NCBI RefSeq assembly: GCF_003259365.1
Contig: NZ_QLLY01000032.1
Span: forward strand, 1-33,326
Length of the DNA: 33,326 nt
From: Streptomyces sp. PsTaAH-137
Lineage (GTDB): Bacteria > Actinomycetota > Actinomycetes > Streptomycetales > Streptomycetaceae
Direction: 5' to 3'
The notes under the pieces were generated by a model. The model was not told where the DNA came from. It saw nothing but the letters and a program-made list of their open reading frames with translations, and made no database searches. This document shows, one piece after another, positions 17,206-26,067 of the stretch. Position numbers and translations under genes: made by a program. Every line of letters begins with the position of its first letter. The stretch's first letter is position 1.

Positions 17206-20200
17206 GCGGACCGGGCGAAGTGCCCATCTCCTGGTACCAGGAGATCCGGACGGTAGGAGGCTTCGGCTACGGCGTGCAGCACGCCGACCTCCATGTCTTC
17301 GCGAACGGCATGCCCCTCTACCTCCTGGCGAACTGGCACGAGCCGGTTGAAGCGGACCCCCTGTGGCTGCGAGAGCTGCCCAGCCGGATGCTCAACGCCC
17401 GCCGGGAAACGGTGCCGTTCACCGGGCGCGTCGATGAACTGGAGCAGCTGCGCGGCTGGCGGGACGGCGGGCCCGAGCGAGCCGTTCGCTGGATGCACGG
17501 GCCCGGCGGCCAGGGCAAGAGCCGACTGGCCGCGTGCTTCGCCCGGGAGACGGCCTCGGCCGGGTGGCGCGTGGCGCACGCCTTCCACGGCCCCGACGCC
17601 GAGTTGCTGGAGCCCGGAAGCCAGGACATGTCACTGACCGGTAAACCCGGACTGCTGCTCCTCGTGGACTACGCGGACCGCTGGCGGTTCCAGCACCTGA
17701 CCTGGCTCTTCAAGAACCGGCTCCTGCACACCGGCCGCACACGCGTTCTCTTTCTCGCCCGCGGTGCGGACTCCTGGCCCGCCGTCGAGGGCATGCTCGA
17801 CCCGTACGAAGCCCGGACCGAATCCGTCGCACTGGGGTCCTTACCTGTCGGGTCCCGGCCCGAGCGTCTGCCGGGCGAGGACGCGAAGGGTGAGGCCCCA
17901 CTCACGGGCGTCCCACAGGCTCCGGGCGTCCCTTTGCGCCAGGACCCCCGCGCCGAGATGTTCGCCGCCGCCCGTGCCACTTTCGCCGCCCTCTACGAAC
18001 GCCCCGACGTCGCCGCCGTACCGCCGCCCGGGCCACTGGACACCGAGGAGTTCGGCCTCACCCTTTCCCTCCACCTCGCGGCCCTCGTCGCGGTGGACGC
18101 CGCCGTGCGCGGGGAGCGCCCGCCCGCCGACGCTGCTGGCCTCACCCGCTATCTACTCAATCGCGAGCAACTGCACTGGGAACGCCTCCATGCCGACGGC
18201 GAGACGGCAGCGGACCATGGTTACCGGACCACGCGCGCAGAGATGAACCGGGCTGTCTTCGCCGCCGTTCTTAGCGGTCACCGCCCGCCCGACGAGGGCG
18301 AGAGGCTGCTCGGCGCGGCGGGCCTCACGCAGCCCGCGACGGCTCTGCGCGATCACACCTTCTGCTACCCGCCACCGGTCCCCGGCACCACGCTCGAGCC
18401 CCTCTACCCCGACCGTCTCGCGGAAGACTTCCTCGCCCTCACCCTCCCCGGCCACACAACCGGCTACCCCGCCCAGGCGTGGGCGCCCACGACGGCCACC
18501 CACCTGATCACGGAGCATCCCTCATCCGTCGATCGAGGGCTCGTCTTCCTCGCCACAGCTGCTGAACGGTGGCCGCACGTACGGCACGGCGTCCTCTATC
18601 CGCTGCTGCGCGCCGAGCCCCGCCGTGCCGTAAGCGCAGGCAACGCGGTCCTCGAACTCCTCGCGCGCATGGACGACATCGACACCGGGCTGCTCGGCAC
18701 GGTGGAGAACGAGTTCCCCCTCACCCAGCATCCCGACCTCGATTCCGGCATGGCGTCACTCACCACCGTCCTCACGGCCCGGTCGCTCGCGGAGGCAAGT
18801 GGCGCGGCGGAGAAGATCCATCTGCTCCAACGACTCGCCACCCGGCTCCTCGCCGCGGGACGCGTCGCGCAGGCCCAGGATGTCACTGAGACCTTGGAGC
18901 GGGCGAGTGAGGAGTACGAGCGCACGCTGAGCGATCACCGCCCGGACGCCTCGGGCATCAAAGCCCTGCTGGAGCGCTACGGCGAGCGGCTGGGTTCCAA
19001 CAAGTGGGACGGGTCTGTCTCCTACCTCATCTACGAGAACGGGCCCGGAGGCAGAGAGATCCTCGACGCGATCCAGGGCAGTGAAGGCTACGCGCGGGCC
19101 CGCGTGGCACGCGCGGAGGCGCTCATCGGCTCAGCACACGTCCAACATTCCCGGGGCCAATATCGCGAGGGAGCGGAAATCGCCTCCCGGGCAGTGGCGT
19201 TGCTGCGCGAGGCCGGCGTCCCCGACGACGGTTCGGCGCTCCCGCTCGCCTTGGAGACACTGGCCCTCAACCTTGGGGACAGCGGGCGCCACGAGGACGC
19301 GCTCGTCGCCGCCGAGGAGGCGGTCGAACTCGTACGCACGCAGCCTGACGACGGCGACAAGCACCGCTACCTACTCGCAAACCTTGTCAAGGGCCAGGCA
19401 TTGTGGCTCGGTCACCTCCATCGGTACGCCGAGGCCGTCGTAGCGAACGACGAAGCGCAAGCGCTCTGTGAGGCGATCATCGACCGGGAACGCTACCCGG
19501 TGGACAACACACTCGCCTATATCCACAACAACATCAGCTCCGATCTGGCCGACCTCGGCCGGCACGACGAATCGCTGCTGCACATCCGCTCGGCTGCCGC
19601 CATCCGCAAGAAGTACGCCCAGCTCAACCCGGCTCTGCACGGCCGCGAATACGCCATGTCCCTCTACAACCTGGGGGCCCGCCTCGAGAACGCGGGCGAG
19701 TACGAAGAAGCCCTCTCCGTGACACGACGCTCAGTGGAGCTGCTCGAGCAACTCGTGAAAGAAGATTCCAAGGCGTTGCCGACACTCGCGGACGCACTGG
19801 CCAACCTTCACGCCCGCACCGTCAGGGGCCAATCCGCCCCGCTCGGGACACCACACCTCGACAACGCCACCAAGATCTATACCAAGTTAGCCAAAGAGAA
19901 CCCGGCCGCCTACCGACCCCGCCTCGCGGACGCCATAGAAGAAGCGGGCCACGTCCAGCTGCGGAACAACAACCTCATCGCCGCCCGCAGGTTCGTGGGG
20001 CGAGTGCTGCCCATGCGGATCGAGCTACTGAGCGACAGCAGGACTGCGCAGTGGCACGCCCTAGCCCGCTCGCTCGTATTGGCCATCCAAAGCTGCGCCG
20101 ATCACGCACCGCGCTGGCCGAACCCTCAGTTCGCCCAACTGTACGGCCATGCCCAGGACGCCCTGCTCTCGTCGGCAGTCCCGCCGGACGGCCACGAGGT

Positions 20201-20858
20201 GTTGTCCGCGCTCACCAAAATCCTGATGGGCTCCCGCCGGCTCAGCGAAGGGCTGTACGTCGCCGCAGCCACGGTGGATGCGATGAGTGCGGCAGAAGTC
20301 GACGATCCGGACACGCTGAGCGAAGCCCTGTTCAACTTCGCGATGCTCGAGTATTGGACCGTCCAGCCAGTCGACGACACGCTGGCGACGGTACGCAGCG
20401 CGCTCGAACATCTGCCCCCGGAGGCGGTCTCAGGGGATCCCGCCCTGTGCCACCGCCGGGCGATGCTCCTCCACCTCGCCGGACAGGCCGTCGCGAGGGC
20501 GGGCCGTCACAAGGACGGCCTGGGTTTCTCCGAGGAGGCGCTGGACACCTACCGCGCCCTCGCCGGAATCCATGCCTCGGTCTACGCCCATCACTTCGGC
20601 TTTCTACTGGAAGAAGCAGCCGACCTCGCCGAGCGATGCGGGGCACCGGACCGGGCCCGCGCCCACGCCGAGGAATGCCGGGCGGTGTATTCGAGTGCAG
20701 CCGCCCGGGACCCGGACCACTTCCTTCCCGCGATGCGGCGGGTGGAGAACTTCCTGTCGGGGAGGGGCATCAGCCCGCCCCTCCCCCCTCCGTCCTACGA
20801 GGACTCCGCCGGGCCTGAGCGGGGTCCGGCGCCCGAGCCGCCGTCAGCAACACGATGA
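17202..20858 (+). CDS. STAND NTPase with TPR-like repeats (NLR-like)
   Basis: 1218 residues starting at a GTG that overlaps the upstream stop (GTGA). Residues 23-33 (YGVQHADLHVF) match the effector tail (YNVQDGQIHIH) at Y, V, Q and H plus two conservative positions. The NTPase module begins around residue 72 (FTGRVDELEQLRGW) with Walker A GPGGQGKS (100-107) and Walker B LLLLVDYAD (151-159). A winged-helix-like/helical region follows, then from about residue 640 many paired helices of TPR type (e.g. SGRHEDALVAAEEAVELVR, NAGEYEEALSVTRRSVELLE). The tail is proline-rich. STAND proteins are ATP-driven switches whose repeats sense a ligand and whose N-terminus recruits an effector. Here the effector is the small upstream protein, so this looks like an anti-phage or conflict NLR system. 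The trigger is unknown. Confidence 0.9.
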   Translation: MSGPGEVPISWYQEIRTVGGFGYGVQHADLHVFANGMPLYLLANWHEPVEADPLWLRELPSRMLNARRETVPFTGRVDELEQLRGWRDGGPERAVRWMHGPGGQGKSRLAACFARETASAGWRVAHAFHGPDAELLEPGSQDMSLTGKPGLLLLVDYADRWRFQHLTWLFKNRLLHTGRTRVLFLARGADSWPAVEGMLDPYEARTESVALGSLPVGSRPERLPGEDAKGEAPLTGVPQAPGVPLRQDPRAEMFAAARATFAALYERPDVAAVPPPGPLDTEEFGLTLSLHLAALVAVDAAVRGERPPADAAGLTRYLLNREQLHWERLHADGETAADHGYRTTRAEMNRAVFAAVLSGHRPPDEGERLLGAAGLTQPATALRDHTFCYPPPVPGTTLEPLYPDRLAEDFLALTLPGHTTGYPAQAWAPTTATHLITEHPSSVDRGLVFLATAAERWPHVRHGVLYPLLRAEPRRAVSAGNAVLELLARMDDIDTGLLGTVENEFPLTQHPDLDSGMASLTTVLTARSLAEASGAAEKIHLLQRLATRLLAAGRVAQAQDVTETLERASEEYERTLSDHRPDASGIKALLERYGERLGSNKWDGSVSYLIYENGPGGREILDAIQGSEGYARARVARAEALIGSAHVQHSRGQYREGAEIASRAVALLREAGVPDDGSALPLALETLALNLGDSGRHEDALVAAEEAVELVRTQPDDGDKHRYLLANLVKGQALWLGHLHRYAEAVVANDEAQALCEAIIDRERYPVDNTLAYIHNNISSDLADLGRHDESLLHIRSAAAIRKKYAQLNPALHGREYAMSLYNLGARLENAGEYEEALSVTRRSVELLEQLVKEDSKALPTLADALANLHARTVRGQSAPLGTPHLDNATKIYTKLAKENPAAYRPRLADAIEEAGHVQLRNNNLIAARRFVGRVLPMRIELLSDSRTAQWHALARSLVLAIQSCADHAPRWPNPQFAQLYGHAQDALLSSAVPPDGHEVLSALTKILMGSRRLSEGLYVAAATVDAMSAAEVDDPDTLSEALFNFAMLEYWTVQPVDDTLATVRSALEHLPPEAVSGDPALCHRRAMLLHLAGQAVARAGRHKDGLGFSEEALDTYRALAGIHASVYAHHFGFLLEEAADLAERCGAPDRARAHAEECRAVYSSAAARDPDHFLPAMRRVENFLSGRGISPPLPPPSYEDSAGPERGPAPEPPSATR

Positions 20859-21274
20859 CACGGTCCAGCAGGAGACCCGGTCGGGGGTCACCTGGCGGCC
20901 GATCCACAGGCGCCGGCGCCATACCTACCGGTCACGAGCACTGCGGTGGACTCTCACCAGGGTCGCCGGGCCGATCACGAAGCTTGTAACCCACCCCTGA
21001 AGTCATCGCATCGCCCGCACCCTGCCGGTACGTCCGATGCCCACGGCACCGTTCTTCGCGCTGCTGCCATCGAGTCGCCAAGCTCCTCGGGCAGGCTGAG
21101 GAGTTCGGCACCCGTACAAGGCCGCGACCTTCGACCGCACCGACTACCACGAGACGCCGCCGCGTTCCCTTTCGGGGGTTTACTGTCGCTCGTTGTCCCT
21201 TCAGAGGTACTGCTGTACCCAGTAGGCAAGCAGGCCCATCACTGCTGTGCCGGCGCCGTAGGCAAGGCCGCGTA
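20859..21274. other. Gap without a recognisable gene
   Basis: From the end of the STAND gene to the target repeat of the first IS element. No convincing ORF. In its final part one frame runs open through the CTAG target into the sequence that resumes at 24609, so a broken gene may span the insertion point. Confidence 0.4.
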
Positions 21275-21360
21275 CTAGGGCCTGTCCGGCGGATCTTTCC
21301 GGGCCGGGCGCTCTCCTGGCACGGCTGCGTTACTGGGCAACACCAAGACTGGCCGGACAG

Positions 21361-21885
21361 TCACGCGAGTGATGGCCACCTGTCGGCGGCCCACTCCGGC
21401 CATCCTGGCCACCCAGGAGGCGGACCTCCTACCTCATGTCCGTCGAGTTCCGTGGCGTCGGGCTCCTCGAACAGCGTCCTCCAGTGCACGAGGTCCGTCT
21501 CGCTCATCACGAAGGTCTGATCAGGGGTGGTCGACTGGCGATGGGCGATCCGAGCCTGTTGCGTCTCATGGTCCACCGGCACGTACACGAGCTGACAGGA
21601 TGCGCCCACGGACATCACCAGCCAACGGATCGCGGACCGCTCGTCACGGGACCAGCATCCGAAGTCCAGGACCACGTTCGTTCCCAGCCTCAGGGCCTGC
21701 AGCCCCAGCCAGAGCAGCCGTCCTTCCAGCACATCACGCTTTCCGGCCGGCTGCGGATCACCGAACAGTGGGAGCATCCACTCATCCGGCGTCAGCCGCA
21801 GCGCGTTGTGCTCCTTGGCCAGCTGTCGGGCTCTCGTGGTCTTTCCGGCCCCGGGCAGGCCAACCGTCAGGTACAACGTCGTCAC
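21361..21885 (-). CDS. P-loop ATPase/kinase-like cargo protein
   Basis: 174 residues. MTTLYLTVGLPGAGKTTRAR carries a Walker A P-loop (GLPGAGKT). A second motif RLTPDEWMLPLFGD resembles the substrate-binding region of small predicted kinases related to polynucleotide kinase, chloramphenicol phosphotransferase and zeta toxin. NVVLDFGCWSRDER supplies a Walker B-like strand, and YVPVDHETQQARIAHRQ resembles the lid region. Such proteins phosphorylate a small molecule or nucleic-acid end; the substrate cannot be told. The start is a GTG at 21885, with only a weak ribosome site. It is co-directional with the transposase (30 bp gap) and enclosed by the IS ends. No epsilon-type antitoxin is beside it, so a zeta-type toxin role is unsupported. 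Confidence 0.8.
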   Translation of the reverse strand: MTTLYLTVGLPGAGKTTRARQLAKEHNALRLTPDEWMLPLFGDPQPAGKRDVLEGRLLWLGLQALRLGTNVVLDFGCWSRDERSAIRWLVMSVGASCQLVYVPVDHETQQARIAHRQSTTPDQTFVMSETDLVHWRTLFEEPDATELDGHEVGGPPPGWPGWPEWAADRWPSLA

Positions 21886-21915
21886 GCCCAGATCTTGTCA
21901 CGAAAGGCCAAGTAG

Positions 21916-22799
21916 TCACGGCCTGAGCCACAGGCGGATCGAGGCCACGGTGACGGTGCCGTGGAAGAAATAGGCGCGCTTGTCGAATCTCGTGGCCACG
22001 GCCCGGGAGTTCTTCAGCGCGTTGATCGTTCGCTCAACTTCGTTCCTGCGCTTGTAGATCGTCTTGTCGAAGCCGACGGGCCGGCCGCCCTTGCTGCCGC
22101 GGCGGCGGTTGGCCCGCTGGTTCCTCGGCTCGGGGATCGTGTGTTTGATCTGGCGCCGTCGCAGGTAGCGGCGGTTGCGGCGGGAGGAGTACGCCTTATC
22201 TCCGCCGAGATGGTCAGGCCGAGTCCGTGGACGCCCGCCGTCCAACCGGGCGACACGGACACGCTCCATGACCGGGATGAGCTGCGGGGCGTCGCCCCAC
22301 TGGCCCGGCGTGATCAGCAGGGCCAGTGGGCGGCGTCCACCCTCACCGGCAAGGTGAATCTTGCAGGTCAGGCCGCCCCGGGAACGTCCGATTCCTTCGT
22401 CAGGGCGGTGCTGCCGAGGCGTGCGTCTTTTCCCGGCAGCCTCGGAGGCTTCTTGCGCGCTCCGGCGGCGTGCTGGTGGGCCCGGCAGGTGGTGGAGTCC
22501 ACGCTCACCATCGACCAGTCGATGCGGCCCTCCGCGTCAGCATCGGCCAGGACTGCCGTGAAGAGCCTGTCCCATGTGCCATCCGCTGACCATCGCCGAT
22601 GCCGTTCGTACACGGTCTTCCACTTGCCGAAACGCGCAGGCAGATCCCGCCACGGCACCCCGGTCCGGTTCCGATACAGGATCCCGTTGATGATCCTGCG
22701 GTGACTGCCCCAACGTCCCCCACGGAGCCCGGACTTCGGTAGATGCGGCTTCAGCCGGCCCCATTCGTCACTTGTGAGATCTCCGCGCCCCATGCACAT
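21916..22799 (-). pseudogene. IS5-family transposase in two frames
   Basis: DDE transposase of the IS5/IS427 type split by a frame change. The first frame (22799 to 22368) has LTSDEWGRLKPHLP, RNRTGVPWRDLP and the first catalytic Asp in SVDSTTCRAHQH. It then runs to PGAA and a stop. The second frame continues GIGRSRGGLTCKIHLAGE and holds the second Asp (LGGDKAYSS) and the Glu (RRNEVERTINALKN), ending WLRP at 21916. The shift is equivalent to -1 and lies near 22390-22400. Compared with the usual TALTDEGIGR, bases seem to be missing there. Some IS5 relatives use programmed frameshifting, but no A-rich slippery run is present, so loss of function is more likely. Confidence 0.85.
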
Positions 22800-22921
22800 G
22801 CCAACGAGCCAAGGCCGAAACGGTCACAAGATCCGCCGGATAGGCCCTAGTGCTCTGACCGGGAACGTTGGCCGGGGTGAGTACGCTGAGTCGGCACTTC
22901 GGGGAACGAGGGGACGTGGGC

Positions 22922-23389
22922 ATGTCGGGGAGGCCGTCGACGGGCGAGGCTGTGGGCCTGTTGGAGAGCGAGTTGCGCGCCGCGAGGGAGACACGCGCCG
23001 ATCTGGGCGCGGAAGATGTCTGGCGTGCCTTTCTCCGTTTCGGCCGGGTCCGTTTTGACACTCCTGACACACCCGATGTGGACGGTCTGCTGTTCCAGTA
23101 CGGGACCCATGCCTTTGACGCCCCCGCGACGTTCACTCTGGACTTCACCCGGCAGTTCGACGTCATCGACAGCGATGGCGAGCACGACCACTACGTACAG
23201 GTGCACTGCGAGCTGCGCTACGGACTCGCTCCTGCCTTGCAGGACCTGGGGAGCTTCAACTCGTGGTTCTTCCACGACGTTGAGGATGACCTCGACCACT
23301 GGGCCCAGGCGCTGAGGAACCAGCCGGTGTGGACTGCGATCAGTGCACTCAAGCCTGCCGAGACCAGGGTCTACCAGGAGCCGGTGTGA
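22922..23389 (+). CDS. Unknown cargo protein in IS630
   Basis: 155 residues from the ATG at 22922 (MSGRPSTGEAVGLLESELR), with GAGGGG about eight bases upstream; an upstream GTG start is possible. Helical start, then alternating strands rich in aromatic and acidic residues (VDGLLFQYGTHAFDAP, TFTLDFTRQFDVIDSDG, EHDHYVQVHCELRYG) and a helix-rich end (SWFFHDVEDDLDHWAQAL). No signal peptide, membrane segment or catalytic motif is evident. The compact acidic alpha/beta make-up resembles small immunity-type or regulatory proteins, but I do not recognise the family. It is convergent with the IS630 transposase, the two ends overlapping by 41 bp, and is enclosed by the IS630 ends. Confidence 0.75.
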   Translation: MSGRPSTGEAVGLLESELRAARETRADLGAEDVWRAFLRFGRVRFDTPDTPDVDGLLFQYGTHAFDAPATFTLDFTRQFDVIDSDGEHDHYVQVHCELRYGLAPALQDLGSFNSWFFHDVEDDLDHWAQALRNQPVWTAISALKPAETRVYQEPV

Positions 23390-24515
23390 GTGCTCGCGTC
23401 CGGCTGGCGGCAGGACGTCCGCCCCAGCGGATCCCCTTCTCGCTGCGGATACGGGCGCGTTCGCGACGCTGAGCGGCCAGGACGTCGGGGTGACGGGCGT
23501 TCTGGTTGCGCCAGCGCAGGTGGCAGTGCAGCGCCCGGGTCTGGACGGTGTGGTTGGGGTGGTTCGAGTTGGCGAGGGTGAACTGCCGCAGCGGCCCGAA
23601 GTGGGACTCGATCGGGTTGGCCCAGGACGCGTTGGTGGGCGTGAAGCAGAGCTCGACCTTGTTCTTGGCCGCCCACCGACGGATCTTGCTGCCTTTGTGG
23701 GCGGAGAGGTTGTCGAGGATGACGTAGATCGGGGCGCCGTCCGGGCGAGCGGCACGGATGCTCTTGAGCGCGGCGAGGCTGTGGTCGGCGCCCTTGCGGC
23801 AGCGGTTCGTGCCCCAGAGCGTGTCGTCGCCGACCGAGTAGCAACCGTGGAAGTAGCGCACCCCGTGGGTGCGGTGGAAGGTGGCCGGCAGCCGGTCGGG
23901 CTTACTCTGCCTGGCCCAGCAGGTCCCGGCGGTCGGGCGGATGCCGAGTGGGCCGAATTCATCGAAGGCGAAGGTGCGGTCGGGGCGCTCGTAGAGCGCA
24001 TACTCGATGCGATCAAGCTTTGCATCGAAGTCAGGGTCGGTGGACTCCTTCCATGTCTTGGTCCGTTGGAAGGTGATCTGGCGTCGGATGAGCAGGCACC
24101 GCAGCGTCTCCCGGCCGATGCGGATGCACCGTCCCGGGGCTCTGCGCAGGTAGGTGGCGAGCTTCCGCACCGACCAGTGCGTGAACGGCAAGCCGAGCAG
24201 ACTGGGGCGGGTTGTGGCTGTCTCGATGACGAAGTCCTCGTCGTCACGGTCGAGCAGGCGGGGACGGCCTCCCGCCCACCGGGGGTCCAGACAGGCCAGC
24301 CCTGTCTCGTTGAACTTGTGGATCACATCGCGGGCGGTGTCCTCGTCGGCCTGCACGAGCCGGGCGATGACCGGGACGCTGTTTCCTCCGGCCGAAGCCA
24401 GCACGATTATCGCCGCCCGATAGCGGACCGTGCTCGTGCGGCCGCGACGCGCGATCCGCTGCAGTTTCTGCTCCTCCCAGTCCGACAACCGCCGGACCCT
24501 GACCAGCCTCGCCAT
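23349..24515 (-). CDS. IS630-family transposase
   Basis: 388 residues from the ATG at 24515 (MARLVRVRRLSDWEEQKL) with GGGAGG just upstream; the frame is open to 24554. N-terminal helix-turn-helix (GGNSVPVIARLVQADEDTARDV), then a DDE domain with FAFDEFGPLGIR (first Asp), YVILDNLSAHKG (second Asp) and TPTNASWANPIESHF (third acidic residue). The reading frame is intact and all three catalytic residues are present, so it may be active. The last about 15 residues (after GGRPAAS) are encoded by DNA antisense to the end of the cargo gene, so the native C-terminus was probably replaced when cargo was joined. Confidence 0.92.
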   Translation of the reverse strand: MARLVRVRRLSDWEEQKLQRIARRGRTSTVRYRAAIIVLASAGGNSVPVIARLVQADEDTARDVIHKFNETGLACLDPRWAGGRPRLLDRDDEDFVIETATTRPSLLGLPFTHWSVRKLATYLRRAPGRCIRIGRETLRCLLIRRQITFQRTKTWKESTDPDFDAKLDRIEYALYERPDRTFAFDEFGPLGIRPTAGTCWARQSKPDRLPATFHRTHGVRYFHGCYSVGDDTLWGTNRCRKGADHSLAALKSIRAARPDGAPIYVILDNLSAHKGSKIRRWAAKNKVELCFTPTNASWANPIESHFGPLRQFTLANSNHPNHTVQTRALHCHLRWRNQNARHPDVLAAQRRERARIRSEKGIRWGGRPAASRTRALTPAPGRPWSRQA

Positions 24516-24686
24516 CCCGCCTCCCGCCCCGAACAGATGCGTCGACACATCCAATCGGCGTGAAGACGATCAACACCACTCCGGTGATCGTTTCCGGTCA
24601 GAGCACTAGACATCGAGGGATGTGCAGGACGGGAGGAGCCCGTCCATCTCGTTCGGGCCGCCGTTCTGCACGGCAACGTCGCCACG

Positions 24687-25010
24687 GTGATCAAGAAGTT
24701 CCTGGAAGCGACATTCGCGGATCCCGACGTCTTCGACGACCTGTTCTATGACGAAGAACGCAACGCCCTGGCTCGCCTGGTCATGGCGAGAGAGACGAAC
24801 CGCCTCAACCGCGCAGCCCGTGATCACGCCCGCAAGTTGCGTACCGAGGCCAAGACGTGCGCCTCCTGCGCGGGTCCCCTCCCGGAACTGGAGAATGAGA
24901 GGAGGCCGGCTTTGTACTGCGGAGCCGAGTGTGCGCCGCCACGTCCGCCCGCGTGCCTCCCGGCTTTCGCCGTAGGCGCGGACAACGACAGCAACACGCC
25001 ACCCTTCTAG
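24687..25010 (+). CDS. Possible zinc-ribbon protein fragment
   Basis: 107 residues from a GTG at 24687 (MIKKFLEATFADPDVFDDLFYDE). A helical acidic start is followed by a basic helix (RETNRLNRAARDHARKLR) and a C-x2-C...C-x3-C pattern (CASCAGPLPELENERRPALYCGAEC) that could bind zinc. The same frame is open further upstream (DIEGCAGREEPVHLVRAAVL) to the CTAG target at 24606. It is therefore probably the 3' part of a gene split by the IS5/IS630 insertions. Its stop TAG at 25008-25010 lies within a second CTAG that is the target of the next element. The family is not recognised. Confidence 0.45.
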   Translation: MIKKFLEATFADPDVFDDLFYDEERNALARLVMARETNRLNRAARDHARKLRTEAKTCASCAGPLPELENERRPALYCGAECAPPRPPACLPAFAVGADNDSNTPPF

Positions 25011-25083
25011 GCACTGTCCGGCGGATCATGTGGCAAAAAACGGAAGGTCATCCTGCCTGGCACCGGTTGGCACGACAGCCCTT

Positions 25084-26067
25084 TCAGTTCTTACGGATGC
25101 GGCGGGCCTTGGCAACGAGTCTGCGGGGCAGCTTCGGCCCCGCACATGCGTAGTCGATCAGCAGGTTCCGGTAGCTGGTGTTCGCGAGTTCCGGCGCCAG
25201 GGCGATCAGGGCACTCAGGTCGTCGGACGAGCCGGAAAGGCGCGTGCGGTAGGCGGCTCTCGCTGCGCGCAGGGTGACTTCGCGAGGCTCGTATTCCAGG
25301 CCTTGATCGGCGAGGCTCGCGGCCGCGGCGAAGTCGCCCTGCCCGGCGCGCACGTCGGCCAGGTCGAGGTAGAGGGACCAGTTGGCGGAGTCCAGGAGCA
25401 GCGCGTTTTCGAAGGCGGCAGCAGTCTGATCCAGGTCGCCCATCACACGCCAGGTGGCCGCTCGTGCGACTGCCGTCCACATGACCCGATCGACGGCATC
25501 GGCGCGGTCACACAGCGCAAAGGACAGTTCGTACCGACCGCAGGCCCGGGGCAGCCGGGCCATGGCGGCCAACGACTCCGGCAGGGGATCCCGTTCGGAC
25601 ACCACGTCGAGGGCATGGAACCAGGGCGCAAACCGCTCCCGCATCTCGTTGGTGTCCAGGTCGTGGCCGTAGTCCAACGTCCGCAGACACGCCTCGGCCA
25701 GCGCCGCAGCACTCACCGCGCCGAGAAAGCGCGCATCGCCGAACCAGGGGGCAGCGCCCCATGCCACGTCGGGCCGCACACCCGTGACCGAACCGAGGGC
25801 CATCACCGCGTCGTCCATGTCTCCTTCAAGGAACAAGAAATACGCCTGCGCCAGCGCAGCGCTGAAGGAGCCGTCCTCCCCAAGGCTCTCCTTCAGCTCC
25901 GAGCGTCGGACTTGCCACAATTCGGCGAGGGCCGCATAGGGCTCCGGCGCTGCCGGTGCCGAGGCTATTGCTCCCACCAGAAGCTCTACGGCGCCCACTG
26001 GGCTTCCGCCGCAGTGCGCCATCACGCCAGCGAGACTGACTCCCGCCGCCACTGACTGATTCGACAT
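25084..26067 (-). CDS. TPR-like repeat protein
   Basis: 327 residues from the ATG at 26067 (MSNQSVAAGVSLAGVMAHCG); a GTG at 26094 is an alternative and neither has a strong ribosome site. The protein is almost wholly helical, with paired helices of TPR/Sel1 style: VGAVELLVGAIASAPAAPEP, ALAELWQVRRSELKESLG, GDLDQTAAAFENALLLD, GQGDFAAAASLADQGLEYEP. No signal peptide or enzymatic motif. The basic tail RRLVAKARRIRKN is unusual. Such proteins scaffold protein contacts. It is enclosed by the IS5-like inverted repeats at 25011 and 26727, so it behaves as cargo. Partners unknown. Confidence 0.75.
   Translation of the reverse strand: MSNQSVAAGVSLAGVMAHCGGSPVGAVELLVGAIASAPAAPEPYAALAELWQVRRSELKESLGEDGSFSAALAQAYFLFLEGDMDDAVMALGSVTGVRPDVAWGAAPWFGDARFLGAVSAAALAEACLRTLDYGHDLDTNEMRERFAPWFHALDVVSERDPLPESLAAMARLPRACGRYELSFALCDRADAVDRVMWTAVARAATWRVMGDLDQTAAAFENALLLDSANWSLYLDLADVRAGQGDFAAAASLADQGLEYEPREVTLRAARAAYRTRLSGSSDDLSALIALAPELANTSYRNLLIDYACAGPKLPRRLVAKARRIRKN

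Larger units (their letters stand above)
21279..22846 (-). mobile_element. IS5-family element with kinase-like cargo
   Basis: Terminal inverted repeats begin GGCC(T)GTCCGGCGGATCTT on the left (21279-21297) and match the right end (22828-22846, reverse complement) with a single G/A difference. Both sides are flanked by CTAG (21275-21278 and 22847-22850), a 4-bp target repeat. The element holds an IS5-type transposase (frameshifted) next to the right end and, between the transposase stop and the left end, a separate P-loop gene. The hexamer GATCTT of the left end (21292-21297) recurs at 21891-21896, just past the cargo, followed by GTCAC. The right end reads GATCTTGTGAC at the corresponding place. 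This suggests cargo was spliced into the subterminal region. Confidence 0.8.
22850..24606 (-). mobile_element. IS630-family element with cargo gene
   Basis: Left end GTGCTCTGACCGGGAACG (22850 on) and right end CGTTTCCGGTCAGAGCAC (to 24606) are inverted repeats with one difference in 18. They are flanked by TA on both sides (22848-22849, 24607-24608), the IS630/mariner target. The TA is the centre of the CTAG target repeat of the neighbouring IS5 element, so IS630 landed exactly in that repeat. The transposase starts about 90 bp from the right end, but a 155-codon gene occupies the space between its end and the left terminus. Total 1757 bp, larger than the usual roughly 1.1 kb. Confidence 0.85.

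Noticed and set aside
21361..21885. Zeta-toxin half of an epsilon/zeta toxin-antitoxin pair
   Set aside because: The P-loop fits many small kinases. No antitoxin gene adjoins it and the toxin-specific substrate residues cannot be confirmed.
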